Positions 1 through 6,867 of a DNA stretch of 35,291 bases are shown here, in pieces. The stretch spans positions 1 to 35,291 of the forward strand of contig CAADGM010000102.1 of the NCBI GenBank assembly GCA_900696535.1, written 5' to 3'. Position 1 is the first letter of the stretch. Each line of letters starts with the position of its first letter. A program made the translations under genes and the position numbers. Source of the DNA: an uncultured Planctomycetota bacterium. Lineage in GTDB: Bacteria; Planctomycetota; Phycisphaerae; UBA1845; Fen-1342. The notes under the pieces were generated by a model, which searched no databases, was not told where the DNA came from, and worked only from the letters and a program-made list of their open reading frames with translations.

Positions 1-1609
1 GAACCAGCATATCGTACACGACGCCCGGCAGGCCGCTGGACTGGATGCCGGTGCCGATCGTGGTCCAGGTCGCGCCGTCGTACTTGAGGATGCTGTTGGC
101 CGGGCTGCCGTCGTTGTGCGAGAAGCGTCCACCGACGTACAGGGCGGGACCGGTGCCATCGTCAAAGACGGCCGCGGCGTTCACCTCGTCGCCTGCGATG
201 TCGCCCGCCAATTCCAAGTTGCGAAGCCCGCCCGCGAACTCCACCCAGCCGCCGTTCTGAAATACGCCAATGCGATGCACCTCCACCGAGCCGTCGGCGG
301 CGTACTTGAGGTAGCGTCCGACAACGAGGAGCTGCGCCGGCTGCGGCCCGGATCCGTCGAGGTCGAGGACGCGGTAGGCCGCGAGCGTGCTGATTGAGGC
401 CGGCGTGGGGTCAACGAGCGGCGTGGTCACTCCGGTGACGACTTTCGACGGCCTCTGCGTGGCGTCGAGGACGACGAGTACACGATCGTTTTCGCCCAGC
501 GCATCGAGGTCGAGCGACGTCGTCCGCGTGTACTGGGAGAACTCGGGGTCATGGGCGTAGCCGGTGCCCTTCCAACCTTCGCCATCGTACTTGGCGACCG
601 AGTTGACGGGGATGCCGGCGCCGACGGCGAAGAACCGACCGGACGCGTACAACGCCGTTTCACCCTCGACGGTAAGCGTGTTGAGGATCGGCCCGATGGC
701 GGTGGTCGCGATGTTGCTGCCGGTGCTCGACAGGCTTGTGCCGTCCCACTTCATCACCTTATCGGGGGTGGGGGAGGTGAAACTGCCCCCGAGGTAGAGA
801 GCGGCACCAGAGCCATCGTTGAAGGCGTCCATCGAGTACGTGATGCCACTGACCCCGCCGCCCACGGCGACCCAGGCACTTCCGGTGTACTTGACGACCC
901 CCGGCGAAACCACGCCCGCCGCACCCGGCAGATCGCCGCCGACGAACAGCGCCGGTCCGGACCCGTCGTTGAATGCCTTGAGGGAGCGCACGGTGGCGCT
1001 TGAGAACAACGGGTCAGGGGTCGGCGTCTCCCAGATGTTGTCGCCGGCGTTGAATCGTTGAAGGGCCGGCGCGAAGGTCGTGCCCAAGCCGCCGATGTAG
1101 AGCCGCGGCCCGTTGCCGTCGTCGAAGGTCTCAAGCGCATAGGCGAACGACCCGGCCCAGCCGTTGCCAACCGCCTCCCACTTCGTGCCGTTCCAGCGGG
1201 CCACGTTCTGGCAGGTCACGATGTCGCCGTCCAGGGCCGAGCCGGCCCGGCGAAACATGCCGGCCGCGTAGAGACTCGCGAGCTCGGGACCGGCCCCATC
1301 CGGGTCGTGGAAGTGCAGGGCGTAGATGAACCCACCGGCGACGCCGGTCAGATTGCCGTAAAACTTGCCGCCCAAGCTCCTCCAGCCGTCGCGGTCGTAC
1401 ATGTAAACGATCCCGGCATCCGTGCCGGCGTAGATGCGTTCGCCGGTGCCGTCATCGTGGGTGACGACGGCGTTAACGGCGGTGGGGCCGGTTGCAGGGA
1501 TTGCGAATCGCTTCGCCCAGGTGGGGGTGCACTCGGCCAGAGTGACAGCGCTGCCGGCCCAGGCAAGGGCGACCAAGGGACCGAGAAACGATGGGGTAGA
1601 CCTGCTCAC
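1..1609 (-). CDS. Secreted repeat protein (beta-propeller-like), C-terminus cut by window edge
   Basis: An open frame of 536 codons runs from a GTG at 1609 to the left edge without a stop. GAAAGGAG lies about 8 bases before the GTG. The N-terminus reads MSRSTPSFLGPLVALAW and continues to TLAEC, a typical signal peptide with likely cleavage near residue 25. The rest consists of degenerate repeats of about 50-60 residues with cores such as DDGTGPALYVGGRF, FNDGSGPALFVGG and SILKYDGATWTTIG. That is a Gly/Asp-rich strand followed by an 'N-x-I-x-K-Y-D-G-x-x-W' strand, as in the large secreted propeller-like proteins common in planctomycetes. No enzymatic motif is visible, and the function is unknown; a structural or surface role is inferred. 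The gene diverges from the gene at 1802 and has its own consensus-like promoter. Confidence 0.85.
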   Translation of the reverse strand, partial: MSRSTPSFLGPLVALAWAGSAVTLAECTPTWAKRFAIPATGPTAVNAVVTHDDGTGERIYAGTDAGIVYMYDRDGWRSLGGKFYGNLTGVAGGFIYALHFHDPDGAGPELASLYAAGMFRRAGSALDGDIVTCQNVARWNGTKWEAVGNGWAGSFAYALETFDDGNGPRLYIGGLGTTFAPALQRFNAGDNIWETPTPDPLFSSATVRSLKAFNDGSGPALFVGGDLPGAAGVVSPGVVKYTGSAWVAVGGGVSGITYSMDAFNDGSGAALYLGGSFTSPTPDKVMKWDGTSLSSTGSNIATTAIGPILNTLTVEGETALYASGRFFAVGAGIPVNSVAKYDGEGWKGTGYAHDPEFSQYTRTTSLDLDALGENDRVLVVLDATQRPSKVVTGVTTPLVDPTPASISTLAAYRVLDLDGSGPQPAQLLVVGRYLKYAADGSVEVHRIGVFQNGGWVEFAGGLRNLELAGDIAGDEVNAAAVFDDGTGPALYVGGRFSHNDGSPANSILKYDGATWTTIGTGIQSSGLPGVVYDMLV

Positions 1610-1693
1610 GGTTGCTTCTCCTTTCTCGCCTCTCGGCGATCTCCGAACTTGAGCGCGACATGTGAATTCGTCGACTGGAAGTGCATGGTTCAC

Positions 1694-1722
1694 AATGTAC
1701 AGCCGGAATATCTGCGTGTCAA
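1694..1722 (-). promoter_or_regulatory. Sigma-70-type promoter of the secreted repeat protein
   Basis: Read on the minus strand, TTGACA (1722-1717) is followed after exactly 17 bases by TACATT (1699-1694), a perfect -35 with a 4/6 -10. The predicted start of transcription is near 1687, giving a leader of about 78 bases that carries the Shine-Dalgarno of the gene at 1609. The surrounding 1640-1765 is clearly richer in A+T than the rest of the window. This is the best full-length promoter I see in the window. Confidence 0.6.
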
Positions 1723-1727
1723 TACAA

Positions 1728-1756
1728 TTCTCTGTGCGAAATACTTGCGATATCAT
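1728..1756 (+). promoter_or_regulatory. Candidate promoter of the 1802 gene
   Basis: TTCTCT (1728-1733, 3/6) is followed after 17 bases by TATCAT (1751-1756, 5/6 match to TATAAT). Transcription would start near 1763, leaving a leader of about 40 bases before the ATG at 1802 and excluding the upstream TTG at 1766 as a start. It lies only about 6 bases from the -35 of the divergent promoter, so the two genes could share regulation. Confidence 0.4.
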
Positions 1757-1801
1757 TAACTTCTGTTGCCCACCGGACGCCTTCCCGCTAGGATCATGCG
1801 C

Positions 1802-3043
1802 ATGGCGAACACATCCGAGACCGACCTAACCCCCGTGCGGACCGTCGACCTTCAGAATCGAATCGGAGAAGTAGGCCGAACGCTGGCCGACGCTATTCGC
1901 GCCGTCGTCGACTCCGTTCCCGGAGGGCCGCACCGCCCGCAGGAACTGGCCCGCGCACTCGGGATCAACAAGGACTTGTCCAGTCGTGCCTTAAGCGCCT
2001 GCCGAAAGCAGGACCCGTTCGCCGCCGCCCACCTGATGCCGGGCCCGGAGCCTCTCCGGCAGTTGCTTCGGGCCGCGGCTCGAAGAGGCGTCGACCCATC
2101 CGTCATCAAGGACGCTGAGGAGGCGGTACGCGCGTTCGACTATCTGATTCGGACTGATGCGGGTGACAGGGCCGGGCTGGATGCGATTATCGGGGCTTGG
2201 CTGCCCGATGCGCGCGAGCGATTCGAGCTGACCGCCAAGCAGGCTATGTTCAAGGGGGCCGCGAGCCTCAAAGGGCTCTTCACCGAGACGGCCCTGGTCA
2301 CGTTCATGGCGTGTCCGTCGGCCGGGGCCGAAGCCGAGTGGTGCGACACGGCGCTTCTGGCAGGGCTGCTGGGGCTCCGCAGACTCCGACCCGGCGCGAC
2401 GGTGCAGTATTCGAGCGTCCTGCACGAGCCGGACCACACGCACGCGACGCTGAGCGGCGAACGTGTCGAGGGCGACCAGGGACCGTTGCTACGCGAGTTC
2501 TGCTCGCCCGCGTCGGTCGAGATCGCCACGCGTGTCGAGGGTGATCGCGTGCACTATACGCTGGCCGACAACGGGGTGGGGCCCAAGTCCGCGGTCGATC
2601 TGTGGCTGGCGGAGTTCTACGCGCGGAACCATCCGCGCTGGCGACGGCCTGGCGCCGGCCCGCGCCGGTTCTTCTACGCCACTGCCGAGCAACCCGCGCG
2701 GACGCTCATCTTCGACATGCTGGTGCACGAGGACGTGTGGCCGGGCGCTGACCCGGAGCTAGTGATCTACGACACGACCGTGAATGGTGTCGCGGACGTG
2801 AACGATCCGACCCGAAACATCGACCGGATCGACCTGGCCGAGACGGTCCAGCCCCTGGGGCGGGGGTTGAGCGGCTACCGCGCGAGCGAGGTCCCGAACT
2901 ACCTCGACCTGCTCCGCTACGTGTGCCGGAAGATGAGCTGGGACGAGAATCGCTTTCGCGCCTATCGATGCCGGATCCATTATCCCTTCTACGGCTCGCA
3001 AGTCTGCATGGTGTTCGACCCGCCCGCGGCGCCGGCGAGCTGA
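1802..3043 (+). CDS. Unrecognised protein with N-terminal helix-turn-helix-like region
   Basis: I do not recognise this 413-residue protein. I chose the ATG at 1802 because AGGA (1790-1793) is 8 bases upstream and the candidate -10 at 1751-1756 fits; the in-frame ATG at 1796 and TTG at 1766 are alternatives. Residues about 15-75 look like a winged-helix segment: an amphipathic helix, then RPQELARALGINKDLSSRAL, which resembles a helix-turn-helix that positions a recognition helix. The middle and C-terminal parts are a mixed alpha/beta domain of about 300 residues with no signal peptide, membrane segment or known catalytic motif; the C-terminus is rich in aromatic residues and Arg. A cytoplasmic DNA-binding regulator with a large sensing domain is my inference. 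It is divergent from the secreted repeat protein, which is a natural candidate target. Confidence 0.8.
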   Translation: MANTSETDLTPVRTVDLQNRIGEVGRTLADAIRAVVDSVPGGPHRPQELARALGINKDLSSRALSACRKQDPFAAAHLMPGPEPLRQLLRAAARRGVDPSVIKDAEEAVRAFDYLIRTDAGDRAGLDAIIGAWLPDARERFELTAKQAMFKGAASLKGLFTETALVTFMACPSAGAEAEWCDTALLAGLLGLRRLRPGATVQYSSVLHEPDHTHATLSGERVEGDQGPLLREFCSPASVEIATRVEGDRVHYTLADNGVGPKSAVDLWLAEFYARNHPRWRRPGAGPRRFFYATAEQPARTLIFDMLVHEDVWPGADPELVIYDTTVNGVADVNDPTRNIDRIDLAETVQPLGRGLSGYRASEVPNYLDLLRYVCRKMSWDENRFRAYRCRIHYPFYGSQVCMVFDPPAAPAS

Positions 3044-3153
3044 GCGACGCGGGGGCGCGCGACGATCAGCGCAGCGGGCGTCCTGCGCCATGACCGCCAC
3101 GGAGCGGGCTCGGCACCCGCTCCGCGGCATCAGGGCCAGGGGGCTCGGCGGGC

Positions 3154-4296
3154 TCAGAGCCGCTCGGCGAAGACCTTCTGCGCGGCCGTCACGCCGGCGC
3201 CCAGGCTGAACTTGTGCCCCATCTTGTAGAGGCACTGCTCCAGCGCGCCGATGGCCAGCAGGGTGTCCATCTCGTCGACGTAGCCCATGTGCCCCAGGCG
3301 GAAGATCTTGCCCTTGAGCTGGTCCTGTCCGCCGGCGGACTCGATGCCGTAGCGCTTCTCGAGCTCCTCGCGGAGTTCTTTGACCTTGATGCCGTCGGGC
3401 GGGCAGAGCGCGGTGACCGAGTCAGAGGGCGACTTGCTGAAGACCTTGAGGCCGATGGCCTCGCCGGCCGCGCGCGTCGCCGCGGCCATCGCCGCCACGC
3501 GCTTCCACACCGACTCCATGCCCTCTTCGAGCAGGATGTCCAGGGCACGCACGAGACCGCGGATGAGCAGGTGCGCCGGTGTGAAGGGCGTGTCGTGCTC
3601 GGCCGCCATCTTCCGGGCCTTGTTGAGGTTCAGGTAGTAGGCGTGCTGCGACTTGTTCGCCTCGATCGCGGCACAGGCGCGCTTGGACAGGCCCAGGAAG
3701 CCCAGCCCGGGCGGCAGCATGAGCGACTTCTGCGCGCCGGTGATGACCACGTCCACGCCCCACTTGTCGGGCTTGAGCGGCAGCGCGCCGGCCGACGTGA
3801 TGCAGTCGGCCATGAGCAGCTTGTCGTGCTTACGGCAGATCTCGGCGATGGCCTTGAGGTCGCAAGCGGTCGCGGTCGAGGTTTCGCTGTGCACCACCAT
3901 GACGCCCGTGATCTTGGCGTCCTTCTTGAGACAGTCGTCGACGAGTTCCGCGGTCGGCGCGCTGCCCCAGTCGATCTTCTGGCGCACGACGTCGATGCCG
4001 AACTGCTGAGCGATCTCACCCCAGCGCTCGCCGAACTTGCCCGCCTCCAGGGTCAGCAGGCGCGAGCCAGCGCCATTGCAGCCGACGATCGCCGCCTCGG
4101 CCGCCGCGGTGCCGGACCCGGTGATGATGATGACCTCGTTCTCGGTCTGGAGAACCTCCTGGAGCTTCTTGGTCGCGTCCTTCATGTACCCCTTGAACCA
4201 GTCGGTTCGGTGGTGGTGGAAGGGGCGGGCCATCTCCAGCAGCACTTCCTCGGGAACGGCACACGGACCGGGTGTGAACAGGCGGAACTTCCTCAT
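3154..4296 (-). CDS. Class V PLP-dependent aminotransferase (alanine-glyoxylate/serine-pyruvate type)
   Basis: A 380-residue fold-type I aminotransferase of the class V family, which includes alanine-glyoxylate and serine-pyruvate aminotransferases. It opens with MRKFRLFTPGP, the usual 'TPGP' start of this family. SGTAAAEAA (61-69) is the phosphate-binding loop, D164 in LMADCITSAG is the pyridine-nitrogen Asp, and K190 in VVITGAQKSLMLPPG is the Schiff-base lysine. The likely reaction moves an amino group between Ala or Ser and glyoxylate or a keto acid, feeding glycine/serine metabolism; the exact substrate cannot be read from sequence. The ATG at 4296 has GAGGT upstream at proper spacing, so the longer upstream frame to 4347 is rejected. 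Length matches the family. It stands alone, divergent from the EIIA gene. Confidence 0.93.
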   Translation of the reverse strand: MRKFRLFTPGPCAVPEEVLLEMARPFHHHRTDWFKGYMKDATKKLQEVLQTENEVIIITGSGTAAAEAAIVGCNGAGSRLLTLEAGKFGERWGEIAQQFGIDVVRQKIDWGSAPTAELVDDCLKKDAKITGVMVVHSETSTATACDLKAIAEICRKHDKLLMADCITSAGALPLKPDKWGVDVVITGAQKSLMLPPGLGFLGLSKRACAAIEANKSQHAYYLNLNKARKMAAEHDTPFTPAHLLIRGLVRALDILLEEGMESVWKRVAAMAAATRAAGEAIGLKVFSKSPSDSVTALCPPDGIKVKELREELEKRYGIESAGGQDQLKGKIFRLGHMGYVDEMDTLLAIGALEQCLYKMGHKFSLGAGVTAAQKVFAERL

Positions 4297-4618
4297 CGTC
4301 GCACCTCGCACGCGGCTCGCACGCGGCCGCAGGGCATCCTTGGACAACTGCCAAAGAGGTACGTTAACCGAGCATGCCGGCGGCGGCGAGTGCCTGCAGC
4401 GCGGCGCGGCCGTCGCCGGGGCGGCACTGAGAGCGCGGCCTTGCCAGCGTGTCGTGGGCCGCCAGTCGCGGCGCGACGGGCTAAGCCCCGTGCGATCATG
4501 CGGTTAGGTGCCGGGCGCCTAACAGATGCGGGCGACGCGCTTCGAGGCAGGCGGGCGCTGGCGTCCGCGCTTCCGCGCGGTTACGCTGACTGTTCTTTGC
4601 TCAACCCAAGGTAGACCG
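4297..4618. other. Divergent intergenic region with two hairpins
   Basis: This 322-base region separates the aminotransferase from the EIIA gene. Apart from the two ribosome-binding sites it holds an inverted repeat at 4503-4523 (arms GTTAGGTGC and GCGCCTAAC, loop CGG, one G-T pair) and a weaker palindrome near 4475-4491 around GGGCTAAGCCCC. The 4503-4523 hairpin would lie about 95 bases upstream of the EIIA start. It could be an operator or a leader hairpin. No coding sequence is supported. Confidence 0.5.
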
Positions 4619-5101
4619 ATGGAACTGCACAAGCTCCTGACGCCCGAACACATCCGCGTACCGCTCGTGGCGACGGACAAGTTCGGCGTGATCACGGAAC
4701 TCGTCGACCTCCTCCACAGCCTCAACCAGCTCCGCGATCGCGACGCCGCACTCGAAGCCGTCAAGCGACGCGAGGCCGAACGCACTACGGGCATCGGGTA
4801 CGGCCTGGCCATCCCGCACGGGAAGACGGACGGCTGCGGCCAGCTTGTGATGGCCGCGGGCAAGCCCGCGACGCCGGTCGACTTCCAGAGCCTCGACGGT
4901 CGCCCGGTCACATTCGTCGTGTTGTTGCTCAGTCCGCCGGACCAGACCGGGCCGCACATCCAGGCGCTGGCGAAGATCAGCCGGCTGATGAACCTGGAGG
5001 AGTTCCGCAACGCGGTCGAGCGGGCCGAGTCGGGCGAGGCGCTACATCGCGCGATTGCGGCATCGGAGGCCGCCGACACGGGCAAGCAGAACATGCGTTG
5101 A
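4619..5101 (+). CDS. ptsN: PTS EIIA domain protein (fructose/nitrogen-type, PtsN-like)
   Basis: A stand-alone 160-residue EIIA domain of the fructose-mannitol/PtsN family. It opens with MELHKLLTPEHIRVPL. The phospho-accepting histidine is H67 in YGLAIPHGKTDG, a sequence very close to the family signature 'GIAIPHGR'. FVVLLLSPPDQTGPHIQAL and the helix ending LMNLEEFRNAV follow the usual pattern of the fold. Known members take phosphate from HPr (or NPr) and act either in sugar uptake or, when free-standing as here, as regulators of metabolism and ion balance. No HPr, EI or permease lies nearby, which favours a regulatory role (inference). The ATG at 4619 is chosen because AAGGTAG ends about 5 bases upstream; the frame is open to 4526 but has no support there. 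Confidence 0.9.
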   Translation: MELHKLLTPEHIRVPLVATDKFGVITELVDLLHSLNQLRDRDAALEAVKRREAERTTGIGYGLAIPHGKTDGCGQLVMAAGKPATPVDFQSLDGRPVTFVVLLLSPPDQTGPHIQALAKISRLMNLEEFRNAVERAESGEALHRAIAASEAADTGKQNMR

Positions 5102-5357
5102 TCGCGAGCGCATGCCGCGGCGACCCGAATCTGGGGGTTCGACGTCTCGTCGTCACGACGGTCGCGTTCTGAGTCTGCACCTGGCCTGCGGGCCCGTGCG
5201 GCGCGCCGGCGCGTCGCCGATCACCGCGCGGCCGGCATGGTGAGCTGCCTGTCCGGGTGAGCGATTCGGACTCAGGCGCGAAGTTCCGTCCGCATCCAAC
5301 CGATGACGAGTGGGGGACCTATCTTGGCGCCGCTTCGGGCGTGATCGGACGGCGAAC

Positions 5358-6608
5358 GTGGCACGGCCAAACTTGCAGGTGGTGTTGACAGACGACGTTG
5401 TCCCGGCCGGGCTTCCCGCCGCCCTGAGCCGTACCCAGGCCACGGTTCGCTTCTCACCGCTGCGGGAGGCGGTGCGAACCGCGTCGCACCACGATGACGA
5501 CGTGGTCGTCGTGTTGCCGACCGACCCGGCCCCGATCGCGTCCACCCTCGGGGCGCTGCTGAACCGGCTGGCGATTCGCCCGCGGGCGACATTGCTCGTG
5601 AGCGCAGCCGGCGGCCCGGTGGCCCGGGTCCCGCACCCGGCCGGCCTGCCGATCGAGACGGCCTCAGGGCACGACGCCGATGAACTCGCCGGCCGGCTGA
5701 CCGCCATGCTGGGCCTGCGGACGGCGCGACGATCAAGCCGGCGCGCGACGGTCGCCGGCGATCGGGGCGGGGCGGCGGTGTCGCAGCGCTACGCTCGACA
5801 GCTTCGCGTCGCCCAGCGCGTGCAGCGCGAGTTCTTTCCGGACCACCTGCCGCGATTCGGGCAGGCTTCCTTCCGTGTGGTGTACGAGCCGGTGGAATAC
5901 GTATCCGGCGATATCTTCGACGTACACGCCCTCGACGCCGAGCACGTGGGGATCGCGGTCGTCGACGCGGCCGAGCACGGAATCCCCGCCGCGCTCCTGA
6001 CGGTGTACATCAAGCGGGCTTTGCGCGGCCGCGAGAAGGAGCGCGGGTCGTACTACATCCTGTCGCCGGACGAAGTGCTGAGCCGGCTCAACGAGGACCT
6101 GCTCGACGCGCACCTGACGGATTGCCCGTTCGTGGCCGCGGTGTACGCGGTCCTGAACACGCGCACCCTGGAGTTGAGCGTCGCCCGGGGCGGGGCGCCG
6201 TATCCGATCTATCGCCAGGCCGACGGGCGGACCCGGCTGCTCAGTCTCGAAGGGGGCGTGGTGGGCGTGCTGCCCGAAGCCCGGTTCGAGGTCGCGACGC
6301 TGCGGCTGGCACCGGGTGACAGTGTGCTCCTCTACAGCGACGGCCTGGAGCGGATCGTCGCGCCGCCGCCGGCCCTTCCGGGCGAGCACGGCGCAGAGTC
6401 CGTCGAGGGCACACACGCGACGATTGCCGAGTACCGTCGGCAGGGGGTCGCCGACGCGGTGGCTGAGTCGGCGTGGCTGGCCGGCCTCGCGCGGGACGGC
6501 GTGCCCGCGGCCCTGGACGCGCTGGCCGAGCGGCAGCGCAAGCTTCGCCGCGTGGGGTTCCCGCTGGACGACCTCACGGCGCTCGCGCTGAGGATTGAAC
6601 CCTCTTAG
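5358..6608 (+). CDS. PP2C-type protein phosphatase, RsbU/SpoIIE family
   Basis: About 416 residues from the GTG at 5358; an upstream GTG at 5310 is possible, but a TATCTT at 5320-5325 would place transcription after it. Residues 1-110 (NLQVVLTDDVVPAG to TAMLGLR) look like a degenerate receiver fold without a convincing phospho-acceptor Asp. A short helix (RQLRVAQRVQREFFPDHLP), typical of the linker before SpoIIE domains, leads into the phosphatase. SGDIFD, VVDAAEHGIPAALL, LLYSDGLE and the C-terminal LDDLTALAL hold the metal-binding aspartates expected of PP2C/SpoIIE enzymes. Such proteins dephosphorylate anti-sigma-factor antagonists in partner-switching systems. No RsbV or RsbW homologue is present nearby, so its partner must lie elsewhere. 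It ends just before a hairpin that resembles a terminator. Confidence 0.88.
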   Translation: MARPNLQVVLTDDVVPAGLPAALSRTQATVRFSPLREAVRTASHHDDDVVVVLPTDPAPIASTLGALLNRLAIRPRATLLVSAAGGPVARVPHPAGLPIETASGHDADELAGRLTAMLGLRTARRSSRRATVAGDRGGAAVSQRYARQLRVAQRVQREFFPDHLPRFGQASFRVVYEPVEYVSGDIFDVHALDAEHVGIAVVDAAEHGIPAALLTVYIKRALRGREKERGSYYILSPDEVLSRLNEDLLDAHLTDCPFVAAVYAVLNTRTLELSVARGGAPYPIYRQADGRTRLLSLEGGVVGVLPEARFEVATLRLAPGDSVLLYSDGLERIVAPPPALPGEHGAESVEGTHATIAEYRRQGVADAVAESAWLAGLARDGVPAALDALAERQRKLRRVGFPLDDLTALALRIEPS

Positions 6609-6674
6609 AAGCCATCTCGATACCGGAGTCTGCCGGAACCGGACCAACGGGGTGTGGCTCCGCCGAACGACTCG

Positions 6675-6716
6675 ACCCTCCGCCAACCTCTCCGTGGGAG
6701 GGCGAAGGGGTGAGAG
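6675..6716. repeat. Imperfect palindromic CT/GA-rich intergenic repeat
   Basis: A run of ACCCTCC, CCTCTCC, GGGAGGG and AAGGGGTGAG resembles the element at 23759-23799 in composition and order of arms. Similar CT-rich then GA-rich imperfect palindromes are widely dispersed between genes of many G+C-rich bacteria. The match between the two copies is approximate. Confidence 0.4.
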
Positions 6717-6748
6717 ATAGCCTCTAGAACCTCTGCCTGGACCGGTGG

Positions 6749-6779
6749 AGCACCCGCCATCAGCGGGTGCTTGTTGCTT
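6749..6779 (+). terminator. Hairpin followed by T-rich tract, likely terminator
   Basis: Arms AGCACCCGC (6749-6757) and GCGGGTGCT (6763-6771) pair perfectly over 9 bp around the 5-base loop CATCA. The hairpin is followed by TTGTTGCTT. It sits about 140 bases after the phosphatase stop, so Rho-independent termination is plausible. The same palindrome recurs, in the opposite sense with one mismatch, at 16621-16641, so it may instead or also be a dispersed repeat. Confidence 0.5.
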
Positions 6780-6855
6780 ACAGCTTGCTTACAGCGGAGT
6801 AGAGGGCCGCGATTCCGGTCGCCGCCCTGGCGTGGCGTGCGACGGGCGATGGGCG

Positions 6856-6861
6856 TAGGCT
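6856..6861 (+). promoter_or_regulatory. -10-like element 6 bases before the 6868 start
   Basis: TAGGCT fits the TANNNT pattern and ends 6 bases before the ATG at 6868, which has no Shine-Dalgarno. This would give a leaderless transcript. The -35 region is poor (TGGCGT). Confidence 0.35.
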
Positions 6862-6867
6862 CTCGCC

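Noticed and set aside
3214-4614. 466-codon plus-strand open frame
   Set aside because: It is antisense to the aminotransferase, whose active-site motifs are clear.
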